A stretch of 64,000 nt of DNA, taken from Liolophura sinensis (taxonomy: Eukaryota; Mollusca; Polyplacophora; Chitonida; Chitonidae). The notes beneath the pieces were generated by a model. The model did no database searches. It was not told the origin of the DNA and saw nothing but the letters and a program-made list of their open reading frames with translations. How positions within the stretch are numbered: the first letter of the stretch is position 1; each line of letters begins with the position of its first letter. This document shows positions 49,421 through 61,049 of this stretch, one piece after another. The stretch covers positions 41,401,187 through 41,465,186 of the forward strand of contig NC_088301.1 in NCBI RefSeq assembly GCF_032854445.1. The letters run 5' to 3'. A program made the translations under genes and the position numbers.

Positions 49421-49545
49421 GGAAATCCCTCCTGTAACAAGGACGCACATTACACGCACTCTAATGATGCCTTTGTCGTCATATGATTGAAAAATTGTTA
49501 AGTACGACGTTAAACCCCAAGCACTCACTCACTCACTCACTCTAA
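49421..49545 (+). mobile_element. SINE family 2 copy, 5'-truncated, with ACTC-repeat tail
   Basis: The body shares GGTGGAAATCCCTCCTG and CGTCATATGATTGAAAAATT with the reverse strand of the copy at 29430. It ends in GTTAAACCCCAAGCACTCAC and a run of about five ACTC units, the usual simple-repeat tail of a retroposed SINE. Confidence 0.75.
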
Positions 49546-49774
49546 TGTAACGTAATTAATATGACTCGATTTTTGCTAACTAGCACACTCTCGCCACTTC
49601 TCTGGATTTACAGGGTCTCTATGCTATAGTCTGTTGTATTGTAGTTTCACTTCCTTCGCACGGAAATATTTGAAAACTCGGGCTTCCATGATGGCTTTCT
49701 GGACGATTTGTCCTTTCAAGCAATTTTACACATGAAATTCTTGCTCAAAGTTGCACTCTCTTCAAACTCAGAAT

Positions 49775-49880
49775 AAAAGAATCCAGTCACATTATACTGA
49801 CCAGTGCTATTTCTTGCTCCATTTTTAAAGTACCATTTTTAAAGTCTTTGGTATGATATGACCCGGCCTGATGATAGAAG
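49775..49880 (-). mobile_element. SINE family 2 body fragment
   Basis: It contains CCAGTCACATTATACTGACC, shared with 57277, followed by CATTTTTAAAGT twice and a GGTATGATATGACCCGGCC stretch. The last resembles the tRNA-related head region of such elements read in reverse. Confidence 0.45.
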
Positions 49881-50461
49881 GAGTTACTTCCGAAAGTTTG
49901 TGAAAAAACGACAAGCACAGAGTGTCGTTGATAACAAACTTAATGATTTGTTGGTTCATAAAGACCCTTCACAAAACTGCATGGAGAGGCATATAGCTAG
50001 CCACGCTTTTGATACGTTGCTCGCCTTACACGCCGATTCGTTCAATAGTCTTGGGATCTTTGGTTTAAGGCTGTAAGAGCAAATGCCCATTGTAAATGTT
50101 CTTGTTTCTTTCAACTCAAGTGTTCAGATATGATACACAAATCTTTACGTGTCTACATGTACGACTGTACACTATATAAAGCATTTCAGTGGCTATTGAA
50201 TTCTACAAACAAGACTCGAGACCTTTTTAATCTGATATATATACAAAACTTTCACGCGGCATTAGTTTTGTCTGGACATTTCTCTGCTTTTACCTGTATG
50301 AAAACTCTGATTTCGAAAAATAACGGAACAGTGTATATTCAACACTATACATAGAATTATAATGCGTGGAAAACCAGGAGTACTTGCTAAACATGGATGG
50401 CTGAGACTCCCTAACTTCTTATCAAAGATACTGATATAGGATAAATGTATATATAAAACAG
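49881..50461. other. No gene seen
   Basis: A short plus-strand frame at 49858-50076 overlaps the SINE 2 fragment. Nothing is recognised. Confidence 0.5.
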
Positions 50462-50570
50462 GTACAGAGGAAAACAAGAGCAGCAGTGACGATATTGTAA
50501 CGAGATAAATAGTCATACATAACCGGTGAAATCCAGCCTCATGTCGATTTACCTCATTTAGGGTTTTATT
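50462..50570 (+). repeat. R1 dispersed repeat copy
   Basis: GTACAGAGGAAAACAAGAGC AGCAGTGACGATATTGTAAC GAG, then CATAACCGGTGAAATCCAGC CTCATGTCGATTTACCTCAT TTAGGGTTTTA. It contains both halves of the family. Confidence 0.68.
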
Positions 50571-51234
50571 TTAACTGATCATGTATATGCTTAAAAGGTG
50601 GCAACCTACATTTTTCCACATCCCCTGCAGCATGTAGTGAATTCAATCGCAATGTACATGTATTAAAATGTAGACTAATACCCGGTAAAGCGGAACAGCG
50701 TGTGAGCGAAATCAAAAAGTTCACCATATTCGCACAATGTACCTCAGGATTAAGTGTTAACAAACTATACAGTTTATTTCAGATGATAGAAACACAGCAT
50801 GGCGTATCTGCTTGTGAATATAGGCAACCCACAGGTTCTAATTCTGTTTAACCCGTGGCTAGGGGTTGTATATTCATTCACTGTGTTGAATAAAATGGCA
50901 AGGTTAGATACGTGAACGGTTGCAATCAAATATTTTAATAAAATAGGCACGCTTAGGATACCGACTTCATTCATTCGCCTATGACATTGCTTGCGTCTTT
51001 TCGTCGTGAATGAAATATGTTGACTGCGCAATGGGTAACACGTAAAACACCTTCCTGTCTGTATCAAGATGGCCCAAAGCTGTGAACCAGTTTGTTCTCT
51101 CCTTTATTATTTAACAGTTATTGGTGTATGTGTGTTCATAAAAATATATGAAGTACACACGTACCGCAACGTCACAGAAGAAAACGAAGCGTTCTGCTGT
51201 CGTTTGGACCTTCTGTGTAGTGCGTCCTCGAGTC

Positions 51235-51365
51235 TCCCATTCCCTTTGCATGATTCTGTCCTAATTTCTTACGTTGTGTATATACTTTGTTAGCTATTTG
51301 GTGGTTGGTGTTGAACGTTGTTTAGGAAATTGGCCTTGCGATTATTGACCCGGGATATGCTTATA
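51235..51365 (-). repeat. R2 partial copy
   Basis: GCATGATTCTGTCCTAATTT CTTACG, CTTTGTTAGCTATTTGGTGG TTGGTGTTGAACGTTGTTTA GGAAATTGGCCTTGCGATTA TTGAC. Confidence 0.6.
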
Positions 51366-51510
51366 GTTCTCTATTGTGACCAACTTAATTAACACAGAAT
51401 GGCTGTTTAAACATTGCTCCGTATTTCCGTTGTGAGTATATTTAGCCGTAAGAAGAGAAAATTCGAGAAACTTGTGTGATCGTAACGGCTAATTACCCTT
51501 GATGTTTGCG

Positions 51511-51648
51511 CTTTTATAGGTTCTGCTCTTCTGCCTCTGGTCTGCAGACGAGACTAGAAGGTGATGATCGAGTGGATCTGTCCATAAATTGCGGACAGGT
51601 CCGCAGACCAAAGGCTGGAGAGCTGTCCTTACGCAGAGCCTATAAAAG
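51511..51648. mobile_element. 138-bp fold-back sequence with CTTTTATAGG ends
   Basis: The outer arms CTTTTATAGGTTCTGC and GCAGAGCCTATAAAAG pair at 15 of 16 positions. A second inner pair is CTCTGGTCTGCAGAC with GTCCGCAGACCAAAGG. The whole stretch can fold into a long imperfect hairpin. It could be a MITE or an RNA hairpin; no target duplication is evident. Confidence 0.5.
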
Positions 51649-51669
51649 ACCGATATATTATGATAATAT

Positions 51670-52150
51670 ATAGGCCCACCAGTGACGTAGGAAATTAAAA
51701 GTGTGGGAGTGGGATGTGGGGGGTGGGGGGGGGGGGGTGCGGGGTAGACCAACTAGCACAGCACATTTGGTGAGGGTCCAGGGGCCGCTATTCCCCCGAA
51801 GTTTCGAGCTTCCAGATTGTCGGAAAGAGCCGTAAAAATGAAATGCTGACATGCTGAAAAGGAAGAGTTTTAAAAGTACCTATATGGCGAGGGTCCAGTG
51901 GTCGCTTGGGGCGGGGGTGCGCTACCATACATTACCATAGACGTATTAGTGAGCAGACGTTCAAAGTTGAGACACCTATACATGGAGTTCAAGGAGTACA
52001 AAGCCGCAAAATGCACAGGGTCAAAAAGATTAAAAGTGGGGCAGCGGGGTGGCGATGGGGGAGGCAGTTTAATAGTCTATGCGAGCAAATTAGGCGAGGA
52101 TCCAAGAGCCACGTAGGCCCCGGGCGCTCCGCGACCCCATTGGTTGCCGT
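51670..52150. repeat. GC-rich degenerate repeat with three GAGGRTCCA-type blocks
   Basis: A locally GC-rich island in AT-rich DNA. Related blocks TGGTGAGGGTCCAGGGGCCG (51769), TGGCGAGGGTCCAGTGGTCG (51885) and GGCGAGGATCCAAGAGCC (52094) recur, and GTGTGGGAGTGGG and AAAAGTGGGGCAGCGGGG are also related. It is probably transposon-derived. Open frames here are low-complexity Pro/Gly-rich and not supported as genes. Confidence 0.45.
51716..51744 (+). repeat. G-rich tract
   Basis: Runs of G broken by a T and TGC, within the GC-rich degenerate repeat. It fits a G-quadruplex pattern. Confidence 0.7.
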
Positions 52151-52204
52151 ATAGGCGAGTTGTCAGCCATACAAAGTGAATTGGTGCCCCAAGACGTGAG
52201 GGCT

Positions 52205-52245
52205 TAGAAAATTTAAAACATTAGATGTCACTGCGCGGAGCTAGT
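52205..52245 (-). repeat. R1 end fragment
   Basis: AACATTAGATGTCACTGCGC resembles the CAGTGACGTCTAAT ... CATCACTGCA end block of R1. It is short and the call is tentative. Confidence 0.3.
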
Positions 52246-53534
52246 TTAGCTAAATTTTTGTGTGACAGCCACAGGTGAGCGTCTTTGGCAAAATTTTTTC
52301 ACTATGTAAAATGTTTCGTAAAAGATCTATATCTGATCAACAGATCAACAGATTTTCAAAATTCTCAATATAATTTTGAATATTTTCTTACTTCTCCTTA
52401 TTCGCGAAAACCAAAACCAAAGAGAATCTGGCTAATAATTTCGTAGTGGCCAAAGATGTGAATTTAGTCAGACGCAGTTATGGATAATCAAGAATCACCA
52501 ATGTAGGCACTTAATCTGTTTGATTAAGAAATTATGATGTTTATCCAGTCTTTGTTGTTCATTTTAGTACAGTAAATGTGGAAGAATTGAAATTTTAGAA
52601 CGAGGCGCTACAAAATATATATACTCTGCATTTCCATCCTGATCAAATTCTCCGTAGCCAAAAGAAAAGGGTATGGAAGAGGGGTTGAGGGGTGGGGGTT
52701 GGGCAAGCATACATGTATCCGGGCCCCACCAACTTCACAAAAAGTTGACATATCCTATCCTATATTAGGCGGTGCATCTATTTACTGTCCTGTGGTGATA
52801 TCTGGTGGTATTTAGGCCTACTTCATGGATCGAAAATGCAATTTGTATCAGTTGGAGAAAACACAAGTATGTTAAACATATAATGTAAAAGCTGACATAT
52901 ATAGGCTATATTCTGCATTTTCTAAGCGTATCAAGTATTCTGGGTGGTTAAATGCCATGTTATTTGTGTGTTTGTAATTTAAGAGATAAGCAGTAATGAA
53001 CTCAAGCGAGTCTTTATACTGGTGGTTTTGTTTACGATAATGTCATTTTAAAGCCCGGTCAGGGGATGAATTCACAAATCATAAATCACGCTACGTTATA
53101 TGTACGCGTAACTGTAATTCAGTATTTGTTAGTTACGCGGTCCAGCGCTATGCGTGCGCGTGGTATGTGTGTTTTGTGAAATGAATGAGCTGGAGTTCCA
53201 TGTGCGAAAGTGCGCAATGTACAATAAAACGAACGTGTTACCTGCGGTTTATAGGTTAGTTCTGAAAGTTTCAATAAACTAGCTATGGGTATAAAGAGCC
53301 TATTGATTATACAGAACACATGCTTTGTCTAATTTCGATGTTGCTGGCACGAAGTTTTTGCGACTTTTGCACCTGTAAAGATTGTTATAGTTGTTATCAG
53401 CTATAGACTAGTTAAATCAAATAGGCTGATTAAACACTATTTACCAACAAAACTAAGTACGGTATCCTCATCTCGAGGATCAACAGTGCATCTTAATCTT
53501 GGCACCGAAACACCGAATCTTCAACCATGCATAT
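52246..53534. other. No gene seen apart from a G-rich motif
   Basis: AT-rich with the G-quadruplex-type motif at 52681. No recognised repeat. Confidence 0.5.
52681..52703 (+). repeat. G-quadruplex-type motif
   Basis: GGGGTTGAGGGGTGGGGGTT GGG: four G runs with loops of four, one and two bases. Confidence 0.65.
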
Positions 53535-53800
53535 CGTACATTCGACATTAATAATTGCAAGACCAATTTTCAAAACAACGTTCAACACAAAGCACCAATG
53601 AACCAAGATATAAAGTAAGAAATTAGGACGAATTCATGTGAGAAAGGCCATGCAACAACTTACAACGATGCCGCAAAGACATATTGAATCTTCTGTAGGC
53701 GCATGAACTTAATCAGTATATCCACATCGTGTATATCGTGGAGGATACATCATCCAACGTGGCGATTTTATTCAACACGAAGCAATTTTACGGTTTCTGA
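53535..53800 (+). repeat. R2 copy
   Basis: ACATTCGACATTAATAATTG CAAGACCAATTTTCAAAACA ACGTTCAACACAAAGC, GTAAGAAATTAGGACGAATT CATGTGAG, and the right end CATCCAACGTGGCGATTTTA TTCAACACGA. Confidence 0.65.
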
Positions 53801-54889
53801 GATAATCAGAACTAAACACGATTAAGATGCAGTGCCAGAGATTCTGCACCCACTCCACACGTTTCTATTTACAAGAGAACTGTAAGGTACTTAGATTGAA
53901 TGCATGTATGTATGTATCGATGGAATTTCGTTGACACACTATAGTCTATGCGGTAATAACTTGTGATCTGTATTAAAACCATGACACTATAGGCTGAAAA
54001 TAGCACATTTTTTTTATCTGGTGGTGCCTGCTGCATAATTTTGCGATTTTTCCTCGCCCTACACGTAAAACCTGTGATGGCAAAGCTGGAGTAAATCGCC
54101 GAGTTCATCGCGTCCTTCATCTTGAACACCCTGTAATTTATGTTGGGTGTGTGTTGCCTCTCAGCCCATGAGAGTCGTTAAAACTGCCGGCTTGTTCGTG
54201 TAAACTCGGAACCTACGTCCAACATTCTGTTTCCCCGATCGTCAAGCGGAAAACGAACTGTACTGTTCGTTACCTTCTGATAAGAAGAGTTCTACGGGAA
54301 ATGTTCGAACTGCATTTCTCGGTTTCTGAAGGCAATTCTCCCCCTAACACAGATGACTTCAGGACTAGTTCTTGGGCAAAATAGAGCCGCCCACAGCAGA
54401 TGTTGGCGCTGAATTTATTTATAATTTATCAACTTGAGGTACAAATTAGAATTTTTATGGCATGCACCTGCGAGGAAATGCATGCTCTTTTCAATGGTAT
54501 TTGATTGATACTTATATTTTGTTCTCCTTTGATATTATCGTCTTTGTGTGCAGATACAAGTTCTCCACAGCGCATAAAACGTGTTTGAGTGGAAAATCCA
54601 CACGAATACAGATGACCCCTGACAACCTTCTAAAGGTTTTGACAATTCTCTTACAGTCTTCTGGTCCCAAAATGACAATTTTTTTCTGATTAGCTTTCAT
54701 ATTTATGTTCGAATTCCTCCGGCACTTTAAACAAATTCCGAAGATCATAATTTGACTGACGTGTTACTAGGTACATGTACCTCTGTGAATGTTTATGTAG
54801 TCAACAGTTTTACATAGATGTGGTAACTGCTCCCCTCATACATTTATACAGCTTTGATTTATTTACTATTTGCATGTTAATCCTTACAT
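53801..54889. other. No gene seen
   Basis: Short open frames on both strands without recognisable products. Confidence 0.5.
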
Positions 54890-55010
54890 ATTCCTTTGGG
54901 AACTGTTGTGTTAGGTTGTCTTGGAAATGGGTGTTGTTCTTACGGACTTGGAGTGAACCATGATGATCTACAAGTGGTATAAGAATGTCGGTCTTCACGC
55001 TTAGATTAAA
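54890..55010 (-). repeat. R2 diverged partial copy
   Basis: TTGTGTTAGGTTGTCTTGGA AATGGGTGTTGTTCTTACGG ACTTGGAGTG, then AGAATGTCGGTCTTCACGCT TAGATT. Confidence 0.45.
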
Positions 55011-55066
55011 CTGTATAATAGTATATACATATATGAAAAATCCACAAAAATCCACATGATTTTGTG

Positions 55067-55087
55067 TATATATATATATATATATAT
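55067..55087. repeat. Short (TA)n tract
   Basis: About ten TA units, next to a small AAAATCCACA duplication at 55036-55056. Confidence 0.85.
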
Positions 55088-55456
55088 GTGTGTAGGTAGA
55101 CGTATTGTACATAATATCCTCAGAGCAGTCTTATTCTCTCGCCGCGCCAGCCAATCAATCGACAGCATTTCCCTTAAGCACCCATGGTCTGTGAAAGCTC
55201 TGTTTTCTATGGTACCGCGTACTTGTTCAAGGTGCCAATTTTAGTACTTTTTCATTATAAGGTACGCTGAGCGGATCAAACTTAAACGTCTTGATTTTAA
55301 ATGTTACAATTCTAAGGGAAAGAGAAAAATGCTATTCATTTTATGCTTGGGCAAGTTACACTAAAATTAACTGAGAGCGCGTTACTACTTTCCTGTGGCA
55401 TTTTTGAGAGCCTTTCGTGTGTAACTGCAGCCATATGCATGACATATTCTCTGCCT

Positions 55457-55492
55457 TGTCACTTAATCCAGCATGTCACTTAATCCAGCATT
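55457..55492. repeat. 18-bp tandem duplication
   Basis: TGTCACTTAATCCAGCAT is present twice in a row, exactly. Confidence 0.85.
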
Positions 55493-55589
55493 ATAGAGTA
55501 ATTTCACACAGGTAACCTTGCTCGAATGAGAAATCCTTCTGTAGATATCAATATTAACATCAGAGAGCCTTCTCCTCAAGTATTAATCT

Positions 55590-55930
55590 ATAGCGTCGAA
55601 ACAGACATTCGTACACCGGCCGTCAACCAATAAGGACGTTCCAGGTCAATACTAGCAAGGTCAGTTCCCAAACGAGACGAATAACATAAACCACGAGAGA
55701 ACTAAAAGAAAGCAGATACAATATGAAAATAGGACGGAATCATGCAAAGAGAAACAGTCAACAGTTTTGTTTGATGCTGGAAAGACGCAAGGCATGATCT
55801 AGGCGACTGAGTGAAATCAGTATTCAAATCGTGTAGGCCCCCTACCATATTATAGAGAATCAGTTGTCGATAACATAATACGTATCTCAGTTGCGCTTTG
55901 ATAGCAACTGTTCATATATCCAACGTGGAA
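55590..55930 (+). repeat. R2 dispersed repeat, longest clear copy
   Basis: It runs from CGTCGAAACAGACATTCGTA CACCGGCCGTCAACCAATAA GGACGTTCCAGGTCAATACT AGCAAGG through AGACGCAAGGCATGATCTAG GCGACTGAGTGAAATCAGTA TTCAAATCGTGTA to TTGCGCTTTGATAGCAACTG TTCATATATCCAACGTGG, about 340 bp. It is a good reference copy and encodes no protein. Confidence 0.75.
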
Positions 55931-58900
55931 CTTATTAAATGAAAGTATATAAAACCGACGACCTGTTTGCTGAAGGGTGGTTTTGGAGATGTTGAAAGCA
56001 ACAATCGGAGATAAAAGGGTAGTTTTTGATATAAGGCTCATATATGCCTCGAAAACACTAGATGCATCACATGTGGGTCAGCATGCTGATTAATAAAGAA
56101 ATAAGATACTTCCCCACATCATCATTAGATACAGCGCGGTAAATTGCAAATGTGAATGTACATCCATCTCACGCATGCCAAAGGATTTGCAATTTTGGCT
56201 GAGACCCAAATTTTTCGTTTGTCATCTTTTACCCGGTTGGATTTCTTTTTAAGAAACATCGACACCGGCATAGTCGTCTGTTCTTTCATTTAACTGTTCA
56301 TGCTCTGACGAAATAACAAAAAATTCGTTTTATATAAAACGAATGTGAAGAGTGTGCTGCCACAGTGTTAGATAAGATATTAGTTGTCTAATCAGACCCA
56401 TCTTTGCGTCAAGCCCCTTTACCCAATCTAGCTAACCAAACATTTATCTGTGATAGCGTCATTTTGGAAATATCACTGTGCAAGGTTTTCCTCAAGAAGA
56501 AGCCATAGTTCGTCCAATCTTCGAAAACTTGAACAATAATTAGAGCGTCGAGTTTTGAGAGAAATTAGGCTGAACTCTCACTGCATCGGTTAATAGATTC
56601 GCGAATCTGCCAAATACTCCAGTATCAAGCCCTAAGCTAGCAATAGTTTGGAACATTATGAGAGAACTATGAGGTGCAGAGAAACAACTTTATGAAGCTT
56701 GCATCTTTAATGACACTGACAAATCCTTTTTATAGCGTCATTTTCATAATACTTGCATGCATAAATTCCACTGAAAAAAGTGCTATTGTGGATCAAAAGT
56801 TTGCGTGGGGCATGTGACACACGTTAATCAATCAGTCGGGTTTTCTGGGCCCAAACAACTAGCTCAACGTGTTTTCGATCTTGCTCGAAACCGATGGTAT
56901 GCCTCGATGAGATGTTGTGTAGTCCTTGTCCATCTTGGTCTAACTATGGAGGTATGTATATATACCTACATGGTTTAACCCATACATAAAGCAAGAGAAC
57001 GTATTATAGTAGGTTGATCTGTTGCGCTTTTATCGCCACTCCTTTATACATCGATCACAAGTAACAAAATGTTTAGTCTTTAGCCTGTCTGCTGTGAATA
57101 TATATCCAGTACGCTGCAGATAAAAAAAATCCGTCCTATGACGATGAAGAGTCATTAGATGTGTGTAAATATACTGTGTCTTCCTGTCGTAGAGCCAGTC
57201 CATGCCGCCAAACAGCTGCAACCACTAAAACATCATGCCCAACACATCAGATATTACTCCTTACCCAGTCACATTATACTAGTATTTCTTGTTTCCTTGC
57301 TCTAACCTCTGACCCGGGTTTAATCCCAGGTATCTGGACTTCTAGACGCAGACCATTAGGTCACCGAAACGGTCAGTCATTATTAGGCCGGTTAGGAAGT
57401 TTAGGAACTTATACAAGATAGTGGAAATTTTCATGCCAATTTCTTACTCATAAGAGATAATGTGTACAAGAAGGTAACGAGTTTTGCTTCGTAACGGTCA
57501 GGGATTAAAATAGGCGTCTCTCTTAAAGGACAAGGCAGGACCTGGCTAAAACATATTTCAATCGAAAACAGGACAATCAGGCTTTCTAAAGAGTATAACA
57601 CTTTATTAATTTAATGAGATGTCATCATGTAGAGCATCATGACAATACTGCACAAATGGCTGGTGTGAGTCGAGCAAGCCATCTTGAGAATTCTATCAAT
57701 TCAAACGCGTTATCAGATTGCGCAGCCTAAACTGTGACGTAGCCTTTACCCATTCACTCCAAGAAGTGACATATGATAACACAAAACTATACTGCATAAG
57801 ACATCATTTTTAGATCGTTTACAACGATTTAGCTACGTGTAGGCTAGCTGAAGGCCCATTTCCCAAAGTGTTGTGGGACTGGCCTGTATCACTTGCGCAC
57901 CACCACAGACTTAAAATCAGTTGATTTACAAGCCGCGTTAATATTCAACGATAGTTGACAAATTATGTCAGGCAGTAGCATACTGTCTCGGTCCAAAATA
58001 CATTTTTGTCGTCCATTTTGTTGTTGTTGTAGACCGTCAACTGCACACACGTTGGCGTTCTTGCTAGAGGGCATTTTGACCGGACCCCCATCTTAAAAGC
58101 CACCGCTACAAAACTGAATCATAAAATCCAGCGACAGTCGAATGCCTATATCAGCCTAGGTGGTACGTAGATTTGTTTCCATTTGTTTCTGAATTTAACA
58201 CGAATCTTTAGGTTTACAACTAATAAACGAGAAATACCATCGACGTTGGAGAGCTAGAGTAAACGTGACGTCACTTTGCCCTCGATAATGGAGACATGCT
58301 GAAGCTGTGTCAAGACAAAGTTTCACTAAACTTTTTCTGGGTTGAAAAATGTAAAAAAAAAAAAAAAATTAATGCCGGTTTAAGATACTCAGAAATGTAG
58401 TCTTTCATTTGGACATAAACATTAGTCAGGTGTTGTCTTTCACTTTACGAGTTGCCACAAAACTGGGCATGACGCAAAATAAAGCACTCGCGGACGTACA
58501 GTAGCGTAATTAAGTAAGTAGGTTATTCGCTTTATTAAACTTTGTTCATAAGCCTAATAATAGTAAGCGGTAACACAGCAACCCTCGGGGCTGAATTTCT
58601 AGGTCTACTAGATAACTGCTAATCGGGTGCATAACCGCGAACAAACGGCTCAAGCGATAACCCTTACTGTAATACCCACACGCCTTTGCGAAGGCACGGC
58701 CAGTCAGTGTTAAATGTTTCAATGCAATTACTGCGCCAAACACTGTCCGCTTTTGTTATACTGAGTGTATGTTCACATCAGATACCAGCGTGATCCGTGC
58801 GTGTTTTGTTTATATAACGAACTGCAAGATTTCCATTCGTTGTTCTTCCCCAAGTGCCATACCTACTCCAGTTAGCAATCATGGCCAATTTTGATGAAAA

Positions 58901-59363
58901 TATTTTTATGCGTGGACTTAATTTATGGCTCCTCGGGTCAAAATTGAAAATCAGCCGGATGGCGTGGAATACCAATTCGCTGAATTTGCTTGTTTTGTCT
59001 GAGATCACTTTGTATTACTGAGTGTGGATAAGGGGAATACTATCTTGCAATGATCTAATCTTTGGTTCACTGCTTTGGTCAACATGCAGTATATAGATAA
59101 CGCTAGAACCAAGGTATATTTTTGGGAAAGGAAACGCGTGATGAACCAAAAAAAAATAAAAAAACCCAACAAGACAGATATGTGTAATCAACACTTTAAT
59201 TCCAACCAATGGTCCTGTGCAAAGATTAAAATCAAGACCACTTTCCCCCTACATGTGCTTTAACTATGGGATATTCGTTTCACAATCTCAACCAAAACAC
59301 TGCCCTCTTATGCCTGCAGCTTTACTGGTTTCATCACGGAAATCGTATCAACGTTTACGTTAT
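55931..59363. other. No gene seen apart from a SINE fragment
   Basis: It contains a SINE family 2 body piece (57160) and an A run of about 15 at 58353. Otherwise AT-rich without recognisable coding. Confidence 0.5.
57160..57335 (-). mobile_element. SINE family 2 body fragment
   Basis: The stretch matches the body of the copy at 63930 in order: TGTCTTCCTGTCG, then CATCATGCCCAACACATCAG, then CCAGTCACATTATACT. It has diverged and has neither a clear tail nor a clear head. The open frame running through it reflects repeat sequence, not a gene. Confidence 0.55.
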
Positions 59364-60923
59364 TTTATTGGATTGGATGGCTACTTGCCACTATATACCC
59401 AATCTGATACAACATTGGTACAATGAATATATTCAATCTTATAAGGACTAAAACAATACACTTTTGAAGTCAAATGCAATGGAATCAGATTTGCATCTCT
59501 TCATCAAAACATAAATACAAATAAGGGCAGGTAAATAGGAAGCCACCTTGATTTGCAACAGAATTTTCAAAAAGTTTGCATTCTTTTTTATGTTATCCAG
59601 TGATAGGCCTAAACAGAAATGCACATTAATAAAAATAATAAAAGAACCTGCATGACCGAAAGACTAGACAATGAATTCTCACAGGCTCTCAATAAATTTA
59701 AAATCACTGGATGACCTACAAACATTAAAAACAAAAGAAAACTCAAAAGGTTAACAGCACTTTAAATTATTATTGGTGGCATCAGACTTAAAAAATTAAG
59801 AGTAAGACTGCAATTTTTTTTTAATTGTGATTTTTGTCTCTTAATTTTCCTTTTTCTTTTTAAAGGTATATACAGAATTCATAAAATGTATCACCTATTA
59901 ACAATTATCAATGTCTGGCATGTTCGGACACCATGACGTGGGAAAGAAACACTGCTGTCAGATATTCCCTTGAAAGACTGGTGGTCAACTAGTTATTTCA
60001 AAGATGCTAACGATCCAGATTCTCTTCTTACGACATATTGAGAACAACCGGCAGATATAATAAAGTTATTCATATTACATGGAACAACAAAATGCTGGAC
60101 AGAACTTCAGGGCCATCCCCAGTGCTACTTGTACATGACAGTTTACAAATACAAAGACAGTTACAAAACAATACTCAATACCATTTAAGAGGAATTCCAG
60201 GCATTACAAAAGGAAACAGGTAAGTGAAACAAAACTGCAGCAATCAGGTCTGCTTTTTTAAAATAAAAACTAACTCCATGACTGATTCAAATTAATAAAC
60301 ATATAGTACAGTTGTGTTGGGATGTCTTGCTTGATCTTCATGAACAGCACATGGCAGAATGAACAATTTTCATACCAACAATCTGCTTGGTCAAGAAATC
60401 TATTTTAAGCCTTACAAAATACTTCTTATACAAAAGAATATATCCTGGGCAATTCATGCTATCTATCAAATAGAAAATCTCCTAGACATATTATTTATCC
60501 ATATACGTTTAACATAAAATTATTTACAATGTGGCAAGTCACTTGGTGAAAATGTGATAAACAGTGAGGGCATGTATGGTTGTGAGGTTGATTCCTCCTG
60601 CCAGCTGTGAACCTTCGTTCGCTGGAACATGATCCTATGCTTCCACACCTAGACATATGTTGCACGCAGCATAATATCAGAACTGGCACCAAAGTTGGCC
60701 AGAAAAGATTCTAGCTTATACTGTCTTACACCAATTTCAGCACAGTTCCAAACCATTTCAAAACAGATACATGCTTGCAAAATCTTTCATCAAAACTTAA
60801 GCTTTCATGGACACTAAGATTCATACATTCTGCAATTAATCAGAAACACACCACAATTCTATAGCAACTGTGCAGCTTAACTCCAAACTATTATAATCCA
60901 GGTGCACACTTGCAGAGGTAACT
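59364..60923 (-). other. Probable AdipoR 3' untranslated region
   Basis: The stretch after the stop is AT-rich and free of the repeat families that fill the rest of the window, which suits a long 3' UTR. The first AATAAA hexamer downstream on the minus strand that does not overlap the stop codon is at 59364..59369. Other variants (ATTAAA near 59820) exist, so the true end is open. Transcript data are needed to fix it. Confidence 0.35.
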
Positions 60924-61049
60924 TTATTCCAATTCTGCATCCAAGCAGTCTCCGAGTGTTAGTCTGTAGTTGGCAATTTCTGAGATTCCGTGGTAATGTA
61001 CAAAGGCTGCTGCCACAACAAACACATGAAAGATCTGATGGCTCTGGCC
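60924..61049 (-). CDS. AdipoR: AdipoR last coding exon with helix 7 and stop
   Basis: The acceptor is ATCTTTTTAG and the exon is entered in phase 0. It encodes 41 residues and TAA. SHQIFHVFVVAAAFVHYHG forms the last helix, and its two His (SHQIFH) match zinc ligands His337 and His341 of human AdipoR1. The C-terminal tail (SEIANYRLTLGDCLDAELE) is short, as expected. The stop codon sits inside an AATAAA hexamer (60923..60928). Confidence 0.95.
   Translation of the reverse strand, partial: GQSHQIFHVFVVAAAFVHYHGISEIANYRLTLGDCLDAELE

Noticed and set aside
50774-51067. 97-codon minus-strand frame
   Set aside because: It contains no recognisable domain, and its LNRIR-type string recurs in a shared DNA motif at about 7950, so it is likely repeat-derived.
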